Shown: positions 1 to 6,797, numbered from the stretch's first letter. The stretch: 11,915 bases of DNA from SW-6-46-9 sp964452185 (GCA_964452185.1 CAYVKO010000017.1:1-11915); one strand, 5' to 3'. The notes: generated by a model not told the origin, from the sequence alone. Translations and numbers: made by a program.

Positions 1-1794
1 GCCTTATTGCGAACGTACGGCTGCTTTTTTGCCGAATTCCTTGAGAAACAATCACTCGTTCGCCGTGGTCTACTCGACCTGAGTACCTGTGTTGGTTTTC
101 GGTACGGTTTCTTGTTGGTTAAACCCTAGCGGTTTTTCTCGGAAGCTGGCTCAGACAAATCTCACCACCCGGAGGTGGTAATTTCTGCCCGGCTCGGAAG
201 TAATGGTGCCCGGATTTGCCTAAGCACCTTCCTCACCGGACAAACGCACATCCAATCGCGCGCTTGTCCTACACAACTTCGTCACCACTTCAGTACAACA
301 AGAAGTCACGGAATATTGACCGTGTGTCCATTGGGTGCCCCATTGGGGATCCCCTTAGGACCGACTAACCCGACTCTGATTATCATCGAATCGGAAACCT
401 TACTCTTTCGGCGTGTGAGGTTTTCACTCACATTGCGGTTACTCGTGCCAACAGTATCTCTTCTACACGCTCCACAGTCAGTCTCCTTTCTGCTTCAGTG
501 CGGTGTAGAATGCTTTCCTATCATTTGATTAAATCTCGCGACTCAACTCAAATCCTCAGTTTCGGCACTGCACTTAGCCCCGATCATCTTTGGCGCAGAA
601 TCTCTCGACGAGTGAGCTGTTACGCTATCTTTAAAGGAATGGCTGCTTCTAAGCCAACCTCCTCGATGTCCGTGAAATTCCACCTCCTTTGATGTGCACT
701 TAGTGCAGATTTAGGGGCCTTAACTTGAGGTCTGGGCTGTTTCCCTCTCGACCGGCGAAGCTTCGCCCTCGCGGTCTGACTGCTCGGTTATCTCATTGGT
801 ATTCGGAGTTTGATTGGTCCAGCGGCCTCTCGGCCTGTCCGGACCATCCAGTGCTCTACCCCCAATGGAAACACCGAACGCTAGCCCTAAAGCTATTTCG
901 GAAAGAACCAGCTATGACCAAGCTCGATTAGCTTTTCACTGCTACCCACGAGTCATCCGAAGGATTTGAAAGTCCTGGCGGTTCGGGCCTCCTTTTCGCT
1001 CTCGCGAAAATTCACCCTGCTCATGGGTAGATCGCTTGGTTTCGGGTCTTGCGCACACGACACCGAGACAAAGTCTCGATGCGCGCTTTCACACTCGCTT
1101 TCGCTTGGCCTCCGTGGTTTCACCACTTAGGCATGCGCCGTGCACACAAACTCGTTGGCTCATTTTGCAAAAGGCACGCTGTCACTCAGCTCAAAGAGCC
1201 GAGCTCCAACTGCTTGTAGGCATATGGTTTCAGAGTCTATTTCACTCCCCTCGCCGGGGTTCTTTTCACCGTTCGCTCACGCTACTGGTTCGTTATCGAT
1301 CTCTGTAAATATTTAGCTTTGGCAGTTAGTCCTGCCGGTTTTTCACAGGGTATTCGTGTCCCGTGATACTCAGCAACAGTACCAAGGAGACTGCTAACAT
1401 TTCGCGTACTGGACTATCACCATCTCGGGTTTTGCTTTCCAGCAAATTCGGCTATGTCAGCGGCGCCTCCCTCGTGAAGACGGTACTGCGCTACAACGCC
1501 AACCAGTAAACTGATTGGTTTGAGCTGTTTCCGTTTCGCTCGCCGCTACTAAGGAAATCTGCCCCATTCGGGGCTTGGTTTCTGTTCCTCCAGGTACTGA
1601 GATGTTTCACTTCCCTGGGTGTGCGCTGCCGCTAAGCGGTCAGCAACATGGCTTTACCATGTTAGGTTGCCCCATTCGGAAACCCTCGGATCAACGGTTG
1701 TTAGGCACCTACCCGAGGCGTATCGTCGCCGGACCACGTCCTTCATCGCTTTACAGAGTCAAGGCATCCACCATACGCCCTTACAACGTTCCCG
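1..1794 (-). rRNA. rrl: 23S ribosomal RNA, 5' portion (partial, cut by window edge)
   Basis: The reverse complement follows bacterial 23S rRNA from its 5' end. The conserved GGTGGATGCC block lies near 1760-1770, AGTAGCGGCGAGCGAA near 1530-1550, and the GTPase-centre (L11/thiostrepton) region with AGCAGCCA, TTTAAAGA and AGCTCACT near 600-650. The left edge falls in the AAGGAATTCGGCAAAA block, about E. coli position 1660-1700, so the peptidyl-transferase half is outside the window. The 5' end at about 1794 is placed by comparison with E. coli and is good to roughly ten bases. The visible part is about 100 nt longer than the E. coli equivalent, partly from a longer hairpin at 1051-1086. I see no intron or homing-endonuclease ORF in this part. 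No 16S gene or tRNA precedes it. Confidence 0.97.
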
Positions 1795-1797
1795 CAG

Positions 1798-1818
1798 GAA
1801 CTGTGTGTACCACAGTTC
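1798..1818 (-). other. Hairpin at the 23S rRNA 5' boundary
   Basis: A perfect 8-bp inverted repeat, GAACTGTG / CACAGTTC with a 5-nt loop, lies just outside the estimated 5' end of 23S. It may be a pre-rRNA leader or processing element. No U-tract follows it, so it is not a terminator. The function is inferred only from position. Confidence 0.4.
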
Positions 1819-1883
1819 ACAAAAATAAATTCAATAAATCAATAAATTGGGATAATTTGATGTTGGTTTGGCTACATCTATTC

Positions 1884-1899
1884 AGTTATGAAAAGAACT
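1884..1899 (-). promoter_or_regulatory. boxA-like antitermination site (tentative)
   Basis: The minus strand reads AGTTCTTTTCATAACT, which resembles rRNA boxA elements such as TGTTCTTTGAAAACT of Bacillus. It lies between the terminator at 1911-1932 and the 23S gene, where an rRNA antitermination signal would be expected. The site is short and AT-rich, so chance similarity is possible. Confidence 0.3.
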
Positions 1900-1910
1900 A
1901 TTCTCGCATG

Positions 1911-1932
1911 AAAAAAGCCGCCACACGGCGGC
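1911..1932 (-). terminator. Intrinsic terminator between the small RNA and 23S
   Basis: The minus strand shows a 6-bp all-GC stem, GCCGCC / GGCGGC, with loop GTGT, followed directly by six T residues. This is a textbook rho-independent terminator. It sits about 115 bases before the 23S 5' end, so 23S transcription must either read through it or start downstream of it. Confidence 0.8.
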
Positions 1933-2002
1933 CGGTAGCACACTTCCTTGAAGTGCCAACTACCTCCGCTTTAATCTCTGGGATGTGTTCATGCGATTCA
2001 CA
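1911..2002 (-). ncRNA. Short structured RNA or 23S leader RNA, unidentified
   Basis: A promoter (TTGACC, 16 bp, TATACT) and a strong intrinsic terminator bracket about 92 nt on the minus strand. Three hairpins are visible. The first pairs 1982-1987 with 1999-2004. The second pairs GGTAG (1934-1938) with CTACC (1960-1964), enclosing CACTTC/GAAGTG (1941-1946 with 1950-1955). The third is the terminator. The RNA also contains GGAGGT, complementary to a canonical anti-Shine-Dalgarno, and a possible 10-codon ORF, MNTSQRLKRR (1960-1992), beginning about ten bases from the predicted start site. It does not match 5S, tRNA, 4.5S SRP RNA, tmRNA or RNase P as I know them. It may be an independent small RNA or a terminated leader of the 23S transcript; the sequence alone cannot decide. 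Confidence 0.5.
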
Positions 2003-2008
2003 CCAATA

Positions 2009-2036
2009 AGTATACCTGAAAAAGAGGGTAGGTCAA
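2009..2036 (-). promoter_or_regulatory. Sigma70-type promoter upstream of the small RNA and 23S
   Basis: On the minus strand the -35 TTGACC (2031-2036) and -10 TATACT (2009-2014) are separated by 16 bp, with five of six consensus matches in each box. Initiation is expected near 2002. It is the best promoter candidate on this strand ahead of 23S; none of comparable quality appears between the terminator and the 23S 5' end. Confidence 0.65.
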
Positions 2037-2141
2037 GGGGGTGCTTGCCCTGTTTTTTGGCTTTATGTAGTGAATTTTGAACGAGACCCTCTTTAGATTT
2101 CATTGCACCTAAATGAATATACAAAAATATAGTTTGCCTGA

Positions 2142-2184
2142 ATAAAAATAAAAATCCGGACACTGCACTGAAGGCAATGCCCGG
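2142..2184 (-). terminator. Intrinsic terminator after the gene at 2221-2496
   Basis: On the minus strand an 11-bp stem (2174-2184 paired with 2156-2166, two G-U pairs, 7-nt loop) is followed by the T-rich tract ATTTTTATTTTTATT. It begins 36 bases after the TGA of the upstream small gene. This supports real minus-strand transcription of that region. Confidence 0.75.
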
Positions 2185-2220
2185 CTAAGTTGTTTGTCTT
2201 TTTCAAGGCGGAAGGTTAAG

Positions 2221-2496
2221 TCATTTAACACTTCCGGTGTGATCCCAATGAGGAGATCGATCCGGATGTTTGTTACGTGAATCTTCAGATACCGACTGCC
2301 CGTACGATGGCCGGTGTCCGCCAAACTTATTAGACAGCTCCTCATCCGACATTCGTCGTTCGGACCGCCCAAGAGCACTATCAAAAGCTGGGGAGCACGA
2401 GTAACCTCGTGAAGGACGATTATGTGAGGAGTAGTAAGAGAGAGGCTGGCCCTCAGAAAGAGGGCCAGTGTTACGATTAGGTGTTGACTCAAACAT
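2221..2496 (-). CDS. Hypothetical hydrophilic protein, 91 aa
   Basis: I do not recognise this protein. From the ATG at 2496 it has 91 residues rich in Ser, Arg, Gly, Pro and His, with no membrane segment or signal peptide, and looks largely disordered. A short helical, charged stretch (SDEELSNKFGG, about residues 50-60) is the only ordered-looking part. The start was chosen at this ATG because the longer upstream extension is hydrophobic and Cys/Phe-rich, unlike the rest, and would run back towards the previous terminator. The only support for coding is the open frame and the terminator 36 bases downstream. The region carries a perfect 9-bp hairpin (2446-2468), so a structured RNA cannot be excluded. 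TGA is the stop. No Shine-Dalgarno is visible. Confidence 0.45.
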   Translation of the reverse strand: MFESTPNRNTGPLSEGQPLSYYSSHNRPSRGYSCSPAFDSALGRSERRMSDEELSNKFGGHRPSYGQSVSEDSRNKHPDRSPHWDHTGSVK

Positions 2497-2604
2497 AAGT
2501 CTGCCGTCTATGTTGTAGAAGATACAGCTACTAAACCCACAACCAAGTGTAGCAGGAGAAGCTGAAATAAAAAAGTGGGAGCTGTAAAAAACATTGACAT
2601 AAAT

Positions 2605-2638
2605 AAAAAACCCGACATCCAAATGAGTGGATATCGGG
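2605..2638 (-). terminator. Intrinsic terminator after the gene at 2649-3011
   Basis: On the minus strand CCCGATATCC pairs with GGATGTCGGG over 10 bp (one G-U) around an 8-nt loop and is followed by TTTTTT. It starts ten bases after the stop codon of the upstream gene, giving it a clean single-gene 3' end. Confidence 0.85.
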
Positions 2639-2648
2639 TGCAGAATAA

Positions 2649-3011
2649 TCATTCCAGTAATTTTTCAACTTCAAAACACAGGCGATGAATACGAATTAAC
2701 TCTTCGACTTCGGATTCAGGCAGATTCCATAGTTCAGATAAACGAGATACAGCCTCTTCAAAAGACTTGTCAAAAAGAATTAGAAACTTCTCTTTTTGGA
2801 CTTCCACCTCATCATCAAAAGACCAGTAAAAGAGATCTTTGATCCAACGATCTTCTGCTGGTAGTGAGTTAAGTTTCTCATTCACCTCCTTTCCGATCTG
2901 GATCATCCAGACATTCCTAAATTCATCCAAACACCGCTTGGCTTCAGTTATATCTTCCTTGTCCTTCAAATCTATCTTAAAGTTCGTAGACCCTTCGCTT
3001 GACTTGCTCAT
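2649..3011 (-). CDS. Hypothetical acidic, mostly helical protein, 120 aa
   Basis: I do not recognise this protein. From the ATG at 3011 it is 120 residues long, rich in Glu, Lys, Leu and Trp, with no signal peptide or membrane segment, so it is probably cytosolic. Heptad-like spacing of hydrophobic residues from about residue 20 to 48 and 84 to 120 suggests a helical bundle. A Trp/Phe-rich stretch lies at about 56-64. A GTG two codons upstream (3017) is an alternative start; ATG is preferred as the commoner start codon. An intrinsic terminator follows at ten bases, which supports a real monocistronic gene. It diverges from the cysteine-rich gene at 3281, sharing a 269-bp intergenic region. 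TGA is the stop. Confidence 0.7.
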   Translation of the reverse strand: MSKSSEGSTNFKIDLKDKEDITEAKRCLDEFRNVWMIQIGKEVNEKLNSLPAEDRWIKDLFYWSFDDEVEVQKEKFLILFDKSFEEAVSRLSELWNLPESEVEELIRIHRLCFEVEKLLE

Positions 3012-3181
3012 AAACACAAGGTTGATTGCTTATTTGAAAAACAACTTTAGTGAATCTGATTACAGAGTTGCAAAAAATTAAACTGGTGGCAACTTACTAT
3101 TTTTATCTACCACAGTAACTACTTCCATGCTAAAAAACACGACCGTCCGGACACTATCAAACAAATGTGTATAAATTTGAC

Positions 3182-3210
3182 TTGAAATAGAAACTTACGT
3201 CCGATATATT
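3182..3210 (+). promoter_or_regulatory. Sigma70-type promoter for the cysteine-rich gene
   Basis: The -35 TTGAAA (3182-3187) and -10 TATATT (3205-3210) are separated by exactly 17 bp, with five of six consensus matches in each. Initiation near 3217 gives a leader of about 64 nt before the ATG at 3281. Confidence 0.7.
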
Positions 3211-3223
3211 AATAGACTAGAAA

Positions 3224-3239
3224 GCCTACTCCTGTAGGC
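3224..3239 (+). other. Hairpin in the 5' leader of the cysteine-rich gene
   Basis: A perfect GCCTAC / GTAGGC 6-bp stem with TCCT loop lies seven bases after the predicted transcription start. No U-tract directly follows, so it is more likely a 5'-end stabilising or regulatory hairpin than a terminator. Confidence 0.45.
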
Positions 3240-3280
3240 ACCTCGATCTTTCTTTTCCAATCCACATACAGTGAACACTG

Positions 3281-3625
3281 ATGAGTCAACAAGCCGTCTC
3301 TACTGCCGAACCCTCCGAAGTCAGCCAGCCCCAAAAAGCTACTGACGACTGTTGTGCCAGTAATGTGTGTCAAGACCTCAAAGACAGCGGGCTACTTGGC
3401 AACGATTATTATTGTATCCACAACACCAAAGGTGAAGTCTTGGTTATACCCAGAATATCTGAAGACAAAGAGCCTTGTTTTAAGATCGATTGCAAATGTG
3501 CTGACAATCTTCCTAACGGTCGTAGTTGTTGCACAAAAACAATGGAAAGAAATATGGGTGTTGACCGCGAACACATCCCCCTTCTCAAAAGGGTCGGTAG
3601 ATGGCTCAACGGAAAATACTGTTAA
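3281..3625 (+). CDS. Hypothetical cysteine-rich small protein, 114 aa
   Basis: I do not recognise a family. The protein has ten cysteines in 114 residues (24, 25, 30, 45, 66, 71, 73, 83, 84 and the C-terminal residue 114), including a CC-x4-C start, a C-x4-C-x-C cluster and a second CC pair. Residues 1-22 are Ser/Gln/Glu-rich and look disordered. There is no signal peptide or membrane segment. The cysteines suggest metal binding or a disulfide-stabilised fold; with no export signal, zinc or another metal is the simpler guess. The gene is a self-contained unit, with a strong promoter at 3182-3210, a leader hairpin and a strong terminator 15 bases after the stop, which argues for real expression. 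The ATG has no clear Shine-Dalgarno. Confidence 0.75.
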   Translation: MSQQAVSTAEPSEVSQPQKATDDCCASNVCQDLKDSGLLGNDYYCIHNTKGEVLVIPRISEDKEPCFKIDCKCADNLPNGRSCCTKTMERNMGVDREHIPLLKRVGRWLNGKYC

Positions 3626-3639
3626 TCACTAACACCTAC

Positions 3640-3676
3640 ACCCTCACCACACACATCACTGTGGTGAGGGTTTTTT
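3640..3676 (+). terminator. Intrinsic terminator after the cysteine-rich gene
   Basis: An 11-bp perfect stem, CCCTCACCACA / TGTGGTGAGGG, extended by one A-T pair, has an 8-nt loop and is followed by six T residues. It separates this gene from the convergent amidotransferase gene that ends at 3697. Confidence 0.9.
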
Positions 3677-3696
3677 GTAGATATCCAGTACTATAT

Positions 3697-4428
3697 TTAA
3701 GTTTTAGCAACAGCTTCTTTGAAAGCTGTGAAAACCGGATCAAACGGGCCGTCCGGATGGACTTCCGGATGCGACTGCAAACCAACACAAAAGTAATCTT
3801 CATCTGTATGTTCGATTGCCTCTGTCACTCCTGCTGGTGAGACTGCTGCAGCTCGCATGCTATCCCCCAACTCATCAACTGCTTGATGATGACCGCTGGT
3901 GACTGTTACGTTTTGTTCATCAACAATTGAGTACAACTTAGTATTTTCTTTGATGTAAGCAGGATGACGCACATCTACAACATGGTCATAGTTCGATCCC
4001 TCAACACTTTTTCCGTGTGTTTCATCCGTAAATATGTCCGGAACATGCTGATGAAGCGTACCACCTGTGGCTACTGCAATCAGTTGACATCCTCGACATA
4101 TACCTAACACTGGCATATTTTCATCAATTGCTCGATCTACCAACTGTAACTCAAACTCATCTCGCACTGGCGTCACTTTATTCTCTTCGTGGTTTGGTTC
4201 ATCGGTGTAGTGTTCGGAAGATATATCCAGCCCACCCATTAAGAATAAACCCTTTGCTTGATTAAAGAGTTTATCTACCGCTCTTTGTTTCATTACCGGC
4301 GAAACAAACAACGGAAGGAGATCAGCTTCTTGCAATCTTTTAATATATGTCTCCCGCGCGTAGTGTAGCGGTGCAATTGTATCGGGGTTTTGTCTGTGAT
4401 GAGCGAGTGGAACTAAGACTTCTTGCAT
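3697..4428 (-). CDS. Class I glutamine amidotransferase-like peptidase C26 (gamma-glutamyl hydrolase type)
   Basis: This 243-residue protein is a peptidase C26/PuuD-like member of the class I glutamine amidotransferase superfamily. Such enzymes hydrolyse gamma-glutamyl bonds, for example gamma-glutamyl-GABA. The nucleophile motif GICRG has Cys111, and HPE at 220-222 supplies the catalytic His and Glu. The oxyanion/substrate segment MGGLDISSEHY is near 64-74, and GHHQAV at 179-184 matches the family's conserved HHQ motif. There is no synthetase partner domain, signal peptide or membrane segment, so it is a free-standing cytosolic hydrolase. The substrate cannot be told from sequence; a folyl-polyglutamate or peptidoglycan-related gamma-glutamyl substrate is also possible. 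It lies 161 bp downstream of fusA on the same strand, with a -10-like TATACT placed so that the mRNA could be leaderless. Confidence 0.9.
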   Translation of the reverse strand: MQEVLVPLAHHRQNPDTIAPLHYARETYIKRLQEADLLPLFVSPVMKQRAVDKLFNQAKGLFLMGGLDISSEHYTDEPNHEENKVTPVRDEFELQLVDRAIDENMPVLGICRGCQLIAVATGGTLHQHVPDIFTDETHGKSVEGSNYDHVVDVRHPAYIKENTKLYSIVDEQNVTVTSGHHQAVDELGDSMRAAAVSPAGVTEAIEHTDEDYFCVGLQSHPEVHPDGPFDPVFTAFKEAVAKT

Positions 4429-4434
4429 AATTTT

Positions 4435-4463
4435 AGTATATAGAATATTAACCCGCTATGTAA
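4435..4463 (-). promoter_or_regulatory. Possible leaderless-type promoter of the C26 gene
   Basis: On the minus strand a TATACT -10 (4435-4440) lies six bases before the ATG, which would place initiation at the start codon. The -35 (TTACAT, 4458-4463, 17-bp spacer) is poor. The call rests on the -10 only. Confidence 0.3.
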
Positions 4464-4501
4464 GAAATAGCAGAATGAATCTTTAATTTATACCGCTGAA
4501 C

Positions 4502-4533
4502 ACACCCAAAAAGCAACGCGCTTCTTCGAGTGT
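4502..4533. other. Imperfect hairpin between fusA and the C26 gene
   Basis: ACACCC plus AAAAAGC pairs with GCTTCTT plus GAGTGT, with one bulged base, one wobble pair in the inner stem and a 5-nt loop. No T-tract follows on either strand, so it is not a standard terminator. It may mark the 3' end of the fusA message by processing, but this is inference. Confidence 0.35.
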
Positions 4534-4589
4534 ACAAATCAGCAAACTAACTAATTTTACCTACTGTTTTATACTTGCCTAAAAAGAAG

Positions 4590-6737
4590 TTAGTTAGAAG
4601 ATTTGATCTCTCTGGCAATATTGTCTGGAACAACTTCGTAATGATCAAACTCCATTGTGGCATTGGCTCGCCCTTCAGTAAGTGATCGAAGTTCTGTAGT
4701 ATATCCAAACATCTCCGCAAGCGGAACCATTGCGTGAATCGCTTTGTTCATGCCTCGATCCTCCATTTCTTTGATTTGTGCACGCTTACCGGAAAGATTT
4801 CCGTTTACATCGCCCATAAACTCTTCGGGAGTCACCACCTCAACTTTCATCACCGGCTCTAGCAGTACAGGGTCAGCCCGGTTTGCAGCTTGAGTAAAGG
4901 CCTTTGAAGCTGCCACTTTAAAGGCCACCTCTGAAGAGTCTACTTCGTGATGAGTACCATCAAACAAGTTGCAGGATATGTTCACCATCGGATACCCAGC
5001 GACAACGCCTTGTTCCATAGCCTCCTCAACCCCTTCTTTTACTGAAGGAATAAATTCTTGCGGGATAACACCACCACGAATATTATCAATGAATTCGAAG
5101 TTCTCTTCTCTATCTACGTTATTGTCAAGCTCCTCCTCTTCTTCCTCACTTAACTCCTCCATTGGTTTAATCTCCATCTCCACGTGTCCATACTGACCAC
5201 GACCTCCCGACTGCTTAACAAATTTATATTCAGCCTCAGCCGAACCTTGGATTGTCTCCCTGTAGGCAACTCGCGGTTGACCAACATTCGCCTCAACGTC
5301 AAATTCACGCTTCATGCGCTCAACCAAAATGTTTAGGTGTAACTCACCCATTCCGGCAATAATAGTTTCGCCGGTTTCCTCATCAGTTTCCACTGTAAAG
5401 GTCGGGTCCTCATCGGAGAGTTGTTTTAGCGCCATACCCATCTTTTCTTGGTCAGCGTTTGTTTTTGGCTCAATCTTCAACCTGACTACCGGATCCGGAA
5501 ATTCGATTTTGGAAAGCTCAACAGGGTTATCCTCGTCACAAAGTGTGTCTGAGGTCGCTGTGTTTTTTAGACCAACAAAAGCAACAATCTCTCCGGCATG
5601 CACCTTCTCCACCTCCTCTCGAGAGTCGGAATGCATCCGAACAATCCGCCCAACTCGCTCCTGTTCACCCTTAGAAATATTATAAATATAAGAACCAGCC
5701 TCAAGTGTCCCGGAGTACACACGTACGAATGTCAGTTGCCCAACGTACGGGTCGCTTTGTAGCTTAAAGGCCAAAGCAGCAAATGGAACATCGTCTTCGG
5801 CTGGCCGCTCTTCCTCTTCTTCAGTCTTCGGGTTAATACCGCTCATTGGTTTTATGTCTCTTGGTGACGGAAGATAGTCAACGATCGCGTCCAAGAGTAG
5901 TTGAGCTCCCTTATTTTTTAGTGCCGACCCCCCAAATACCGGAACTAGCTCATTATCTATGACCGCTTCACGCAGTGCGGATTTCAACTTCTCCACTTCA
6001 ATTTCTTCATCAGACAAGTACGCCTCCATGAGCTCATCGTCTGTCTCTACGATTTCTTCGACCAGTTCATTACGGCGTTTTTCAGCCAATTCTTGCAAAT
6101 CTTCAGGAATGTCATCTTTACGAACCTCACTACCCATCTCCCCCTCAAAGTAGTATGCTTGCATCGTGAGAAGATCAATCACACCTTCGTGATCATCCTC
6201 TTCGCCAATTGGCACTTGCATCCGAACAGCATCCGGTGTCAGTCGGTTAAGGATTGTTTTATAGGAGCGATCAAAGCTGGCCCCTGTACGATCAAGTTTG
6301 TTAACAAAACAGATTCGAGGAACATCATACTTATCTGCTTGCCGCCAAACAGTTTCACTTTGAGGCTCAACTCCGGCTACTCCATCAAACATCACCACGC
6401 CACCGTCAAGCACCTTCAAAGATCGTTCGACCTCTGCAGTAAAGTCAACGTGACCAGGTGTGTCGATAATATTAATTCGATACTCGTGCTCATCACCATC
6501 ACGCTCTTCATATGTCGGAATCCAAAAGCATGTAGTCGCGGCCGACGTAATAGTAATACCACGCTCTTTTTCTTGATCCATCCAGTCCATCACTGATTCA
6601 CCTTCATGTGTTTCACCAATCTTGTGGGAAATTCCGGTATAAAAAAGGAGCCGCTCGGTCATCGTGGTTTTGCCGGCGTCTATGTGAGCAATTATTCCAA
6701 TGTTTCGAACATCTTGTAGTGGATACTCGCGTGACAT
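4590..6737 (-). CDS. fusA: Translation elongation factor G
   Basis: EF-G is the GTPase that drives ribosomal translocation and, with RRF, ribosome recycling. From the ATG at 6737 it has 715 residues; a TTG four codons upstream (6749) is less likely. GTPase motifs are G1 AHIDAGKT (17-24), G2 RGITIT (59-64), G3 DTPGH (92-96), G4 NKLD (146-149) and G5 near 271 (SAL). Domain II begins near 315. The domain IV tip loop SGGRGQYGH (510-518) and the C-terminal domain V are complete. The length slightly exceeds the usual 690-705 because of acidic inserts: EEEEE near 306-310, and a Glu/Asp-rich stretch at about 526-546 in domain IV. It is not adjacent to rpsL-rpsG, which lie 2.2 kb upstream on the same strand. 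No Shine-Dalgarno is visible. Confidence 0.98.
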   Translation of the reverse strand: MSREYPLQDVRNIGIIAHIDAGKTTMTERLLFYTGISHKIGETHEGESVMDWMDQEKERGITITSAATTCFWIPTYEERDGDEHEYRINIIDTPGHVDFTAEVERSLKVLDGGVVMFDGVAGVEPQSETVWRQADKYDVPRICFVNKLDRTGASFDRSYKTILNRLTPDAVRMQVPIGEEDDHEGVIDLLTMQAYYFEGEMGSEVRKDDIPEDLQELAEKRRNELVEEIVETDDELMEAYLSDEEIEVEKLKSALREAVIDNELVPVFGGSALKNKGAQLLLDAIVDYLPSPRDIKPMSGINPKTEEEEERPAEDDVPFAALAFKLQSDPYVGQLTFVRVYSGTLEAGSYIYNISKGEQERVGRIVRMHSDSREEVEKVHAGEIVAFVGLKNTATSDTLCDEDNPVELSKIEFPDPVVRLKIEPKTNADQEKMGMALKQLSDEDPTFTVETDEETGETIIAGMGELHLNILVERMKREFDVEANVGQPRVAYRETIQGSAEAEYKFVKQSGGRGQYGHVEMEIKPMEELSEEEEEELDNNVDREENFEFIDNIRGGVIPQEFIPSVKEGVEEAMEQGVVAGYPMVNISCNLFDGTHHEVDSSEVAFKVAASKAFTQAANRADPVLLEPVMKVEVVTPEEFMGDVNGNLSGKRAQIKEMEDRGMNKAIHAMVPLAEMFGYTTELRSLTEGRANATMEFDHYEVVPDNIAREIKSSN

Positions 6738-6772
6738 ATGTAAAAACAAGAAAAGATTAACTACACCGCATC

Positions 6773-6797
6773 ATAAAAATAAACGCCTTCCGGCGTC
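6773..6797 (-). terminator. Terminator-like leader hairpin upstream of fusA (candidate attenuator)
   Basis: On the minus strand GACGCC-GGAA-GGCGTT forms a 6-bp stem (one G-U) followed by TTATTTTTA, 36 bases before the fusA ATG. No minus-strand gene lies upstream that would need a terminator, since the neighbour is transcribed the other way. A regulatory leader role is therefore plausible. The outermost pair (A-C on the plus strand, G-U on the minus) favours minus-strand RNA. A candidate -10, TATAAG, lies at 6824-6829, but its -35 is poor. Confidence 0.5.

Noticed and set aside
1..1794. Intron within 23S
   Set aside because: Introns are frequent in CPR 23S genes, but the conserved blocks here follow one another without a large insert.
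1911..2004. 5S rRNA, tRNA or SRP RNA upstream of 23S
   Set aside because: No 5S core blocks, no T-arm or CCA-type acceptor stem, and no SRP GGAA tetraloop domain could be found.
175..2009. Several plus-strand open frames of 64-144 codons
   Set aside because: They lie antisense to the 23S rRNA gene and its leader; their residues merely reflect conserved rRNA sequence.
1960..2163. Minus-strand frame of 67 codons (47 from an internal ATG)
   Set aside because: It runs through the promoter at 2009-2036 and, in the long form, through the terminator tract at 2142-2155. Only its last ten codons fit a transcript.
2109..2492. Alternative 127-codon minus-strand frame over the same region as the 91-aa gene
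   Set aside because: It reads through the terminator at 2142-2184 and shows no domain; the overlapping frame ends cleanly before the terminator.
2150..2600. RNase P RNA or tmRNA
   Set aside because: The conserved P4-type blocks of RNase P RNA and the tRNA-like ends of tmRNA are absent.
4545..4595. AACTAACT / AGTTAGTT inverted repeat at the fusA stop
   Set aside because: Only 8 bp with a 35-nt loop and no U-tract; not convincing as a terminator.
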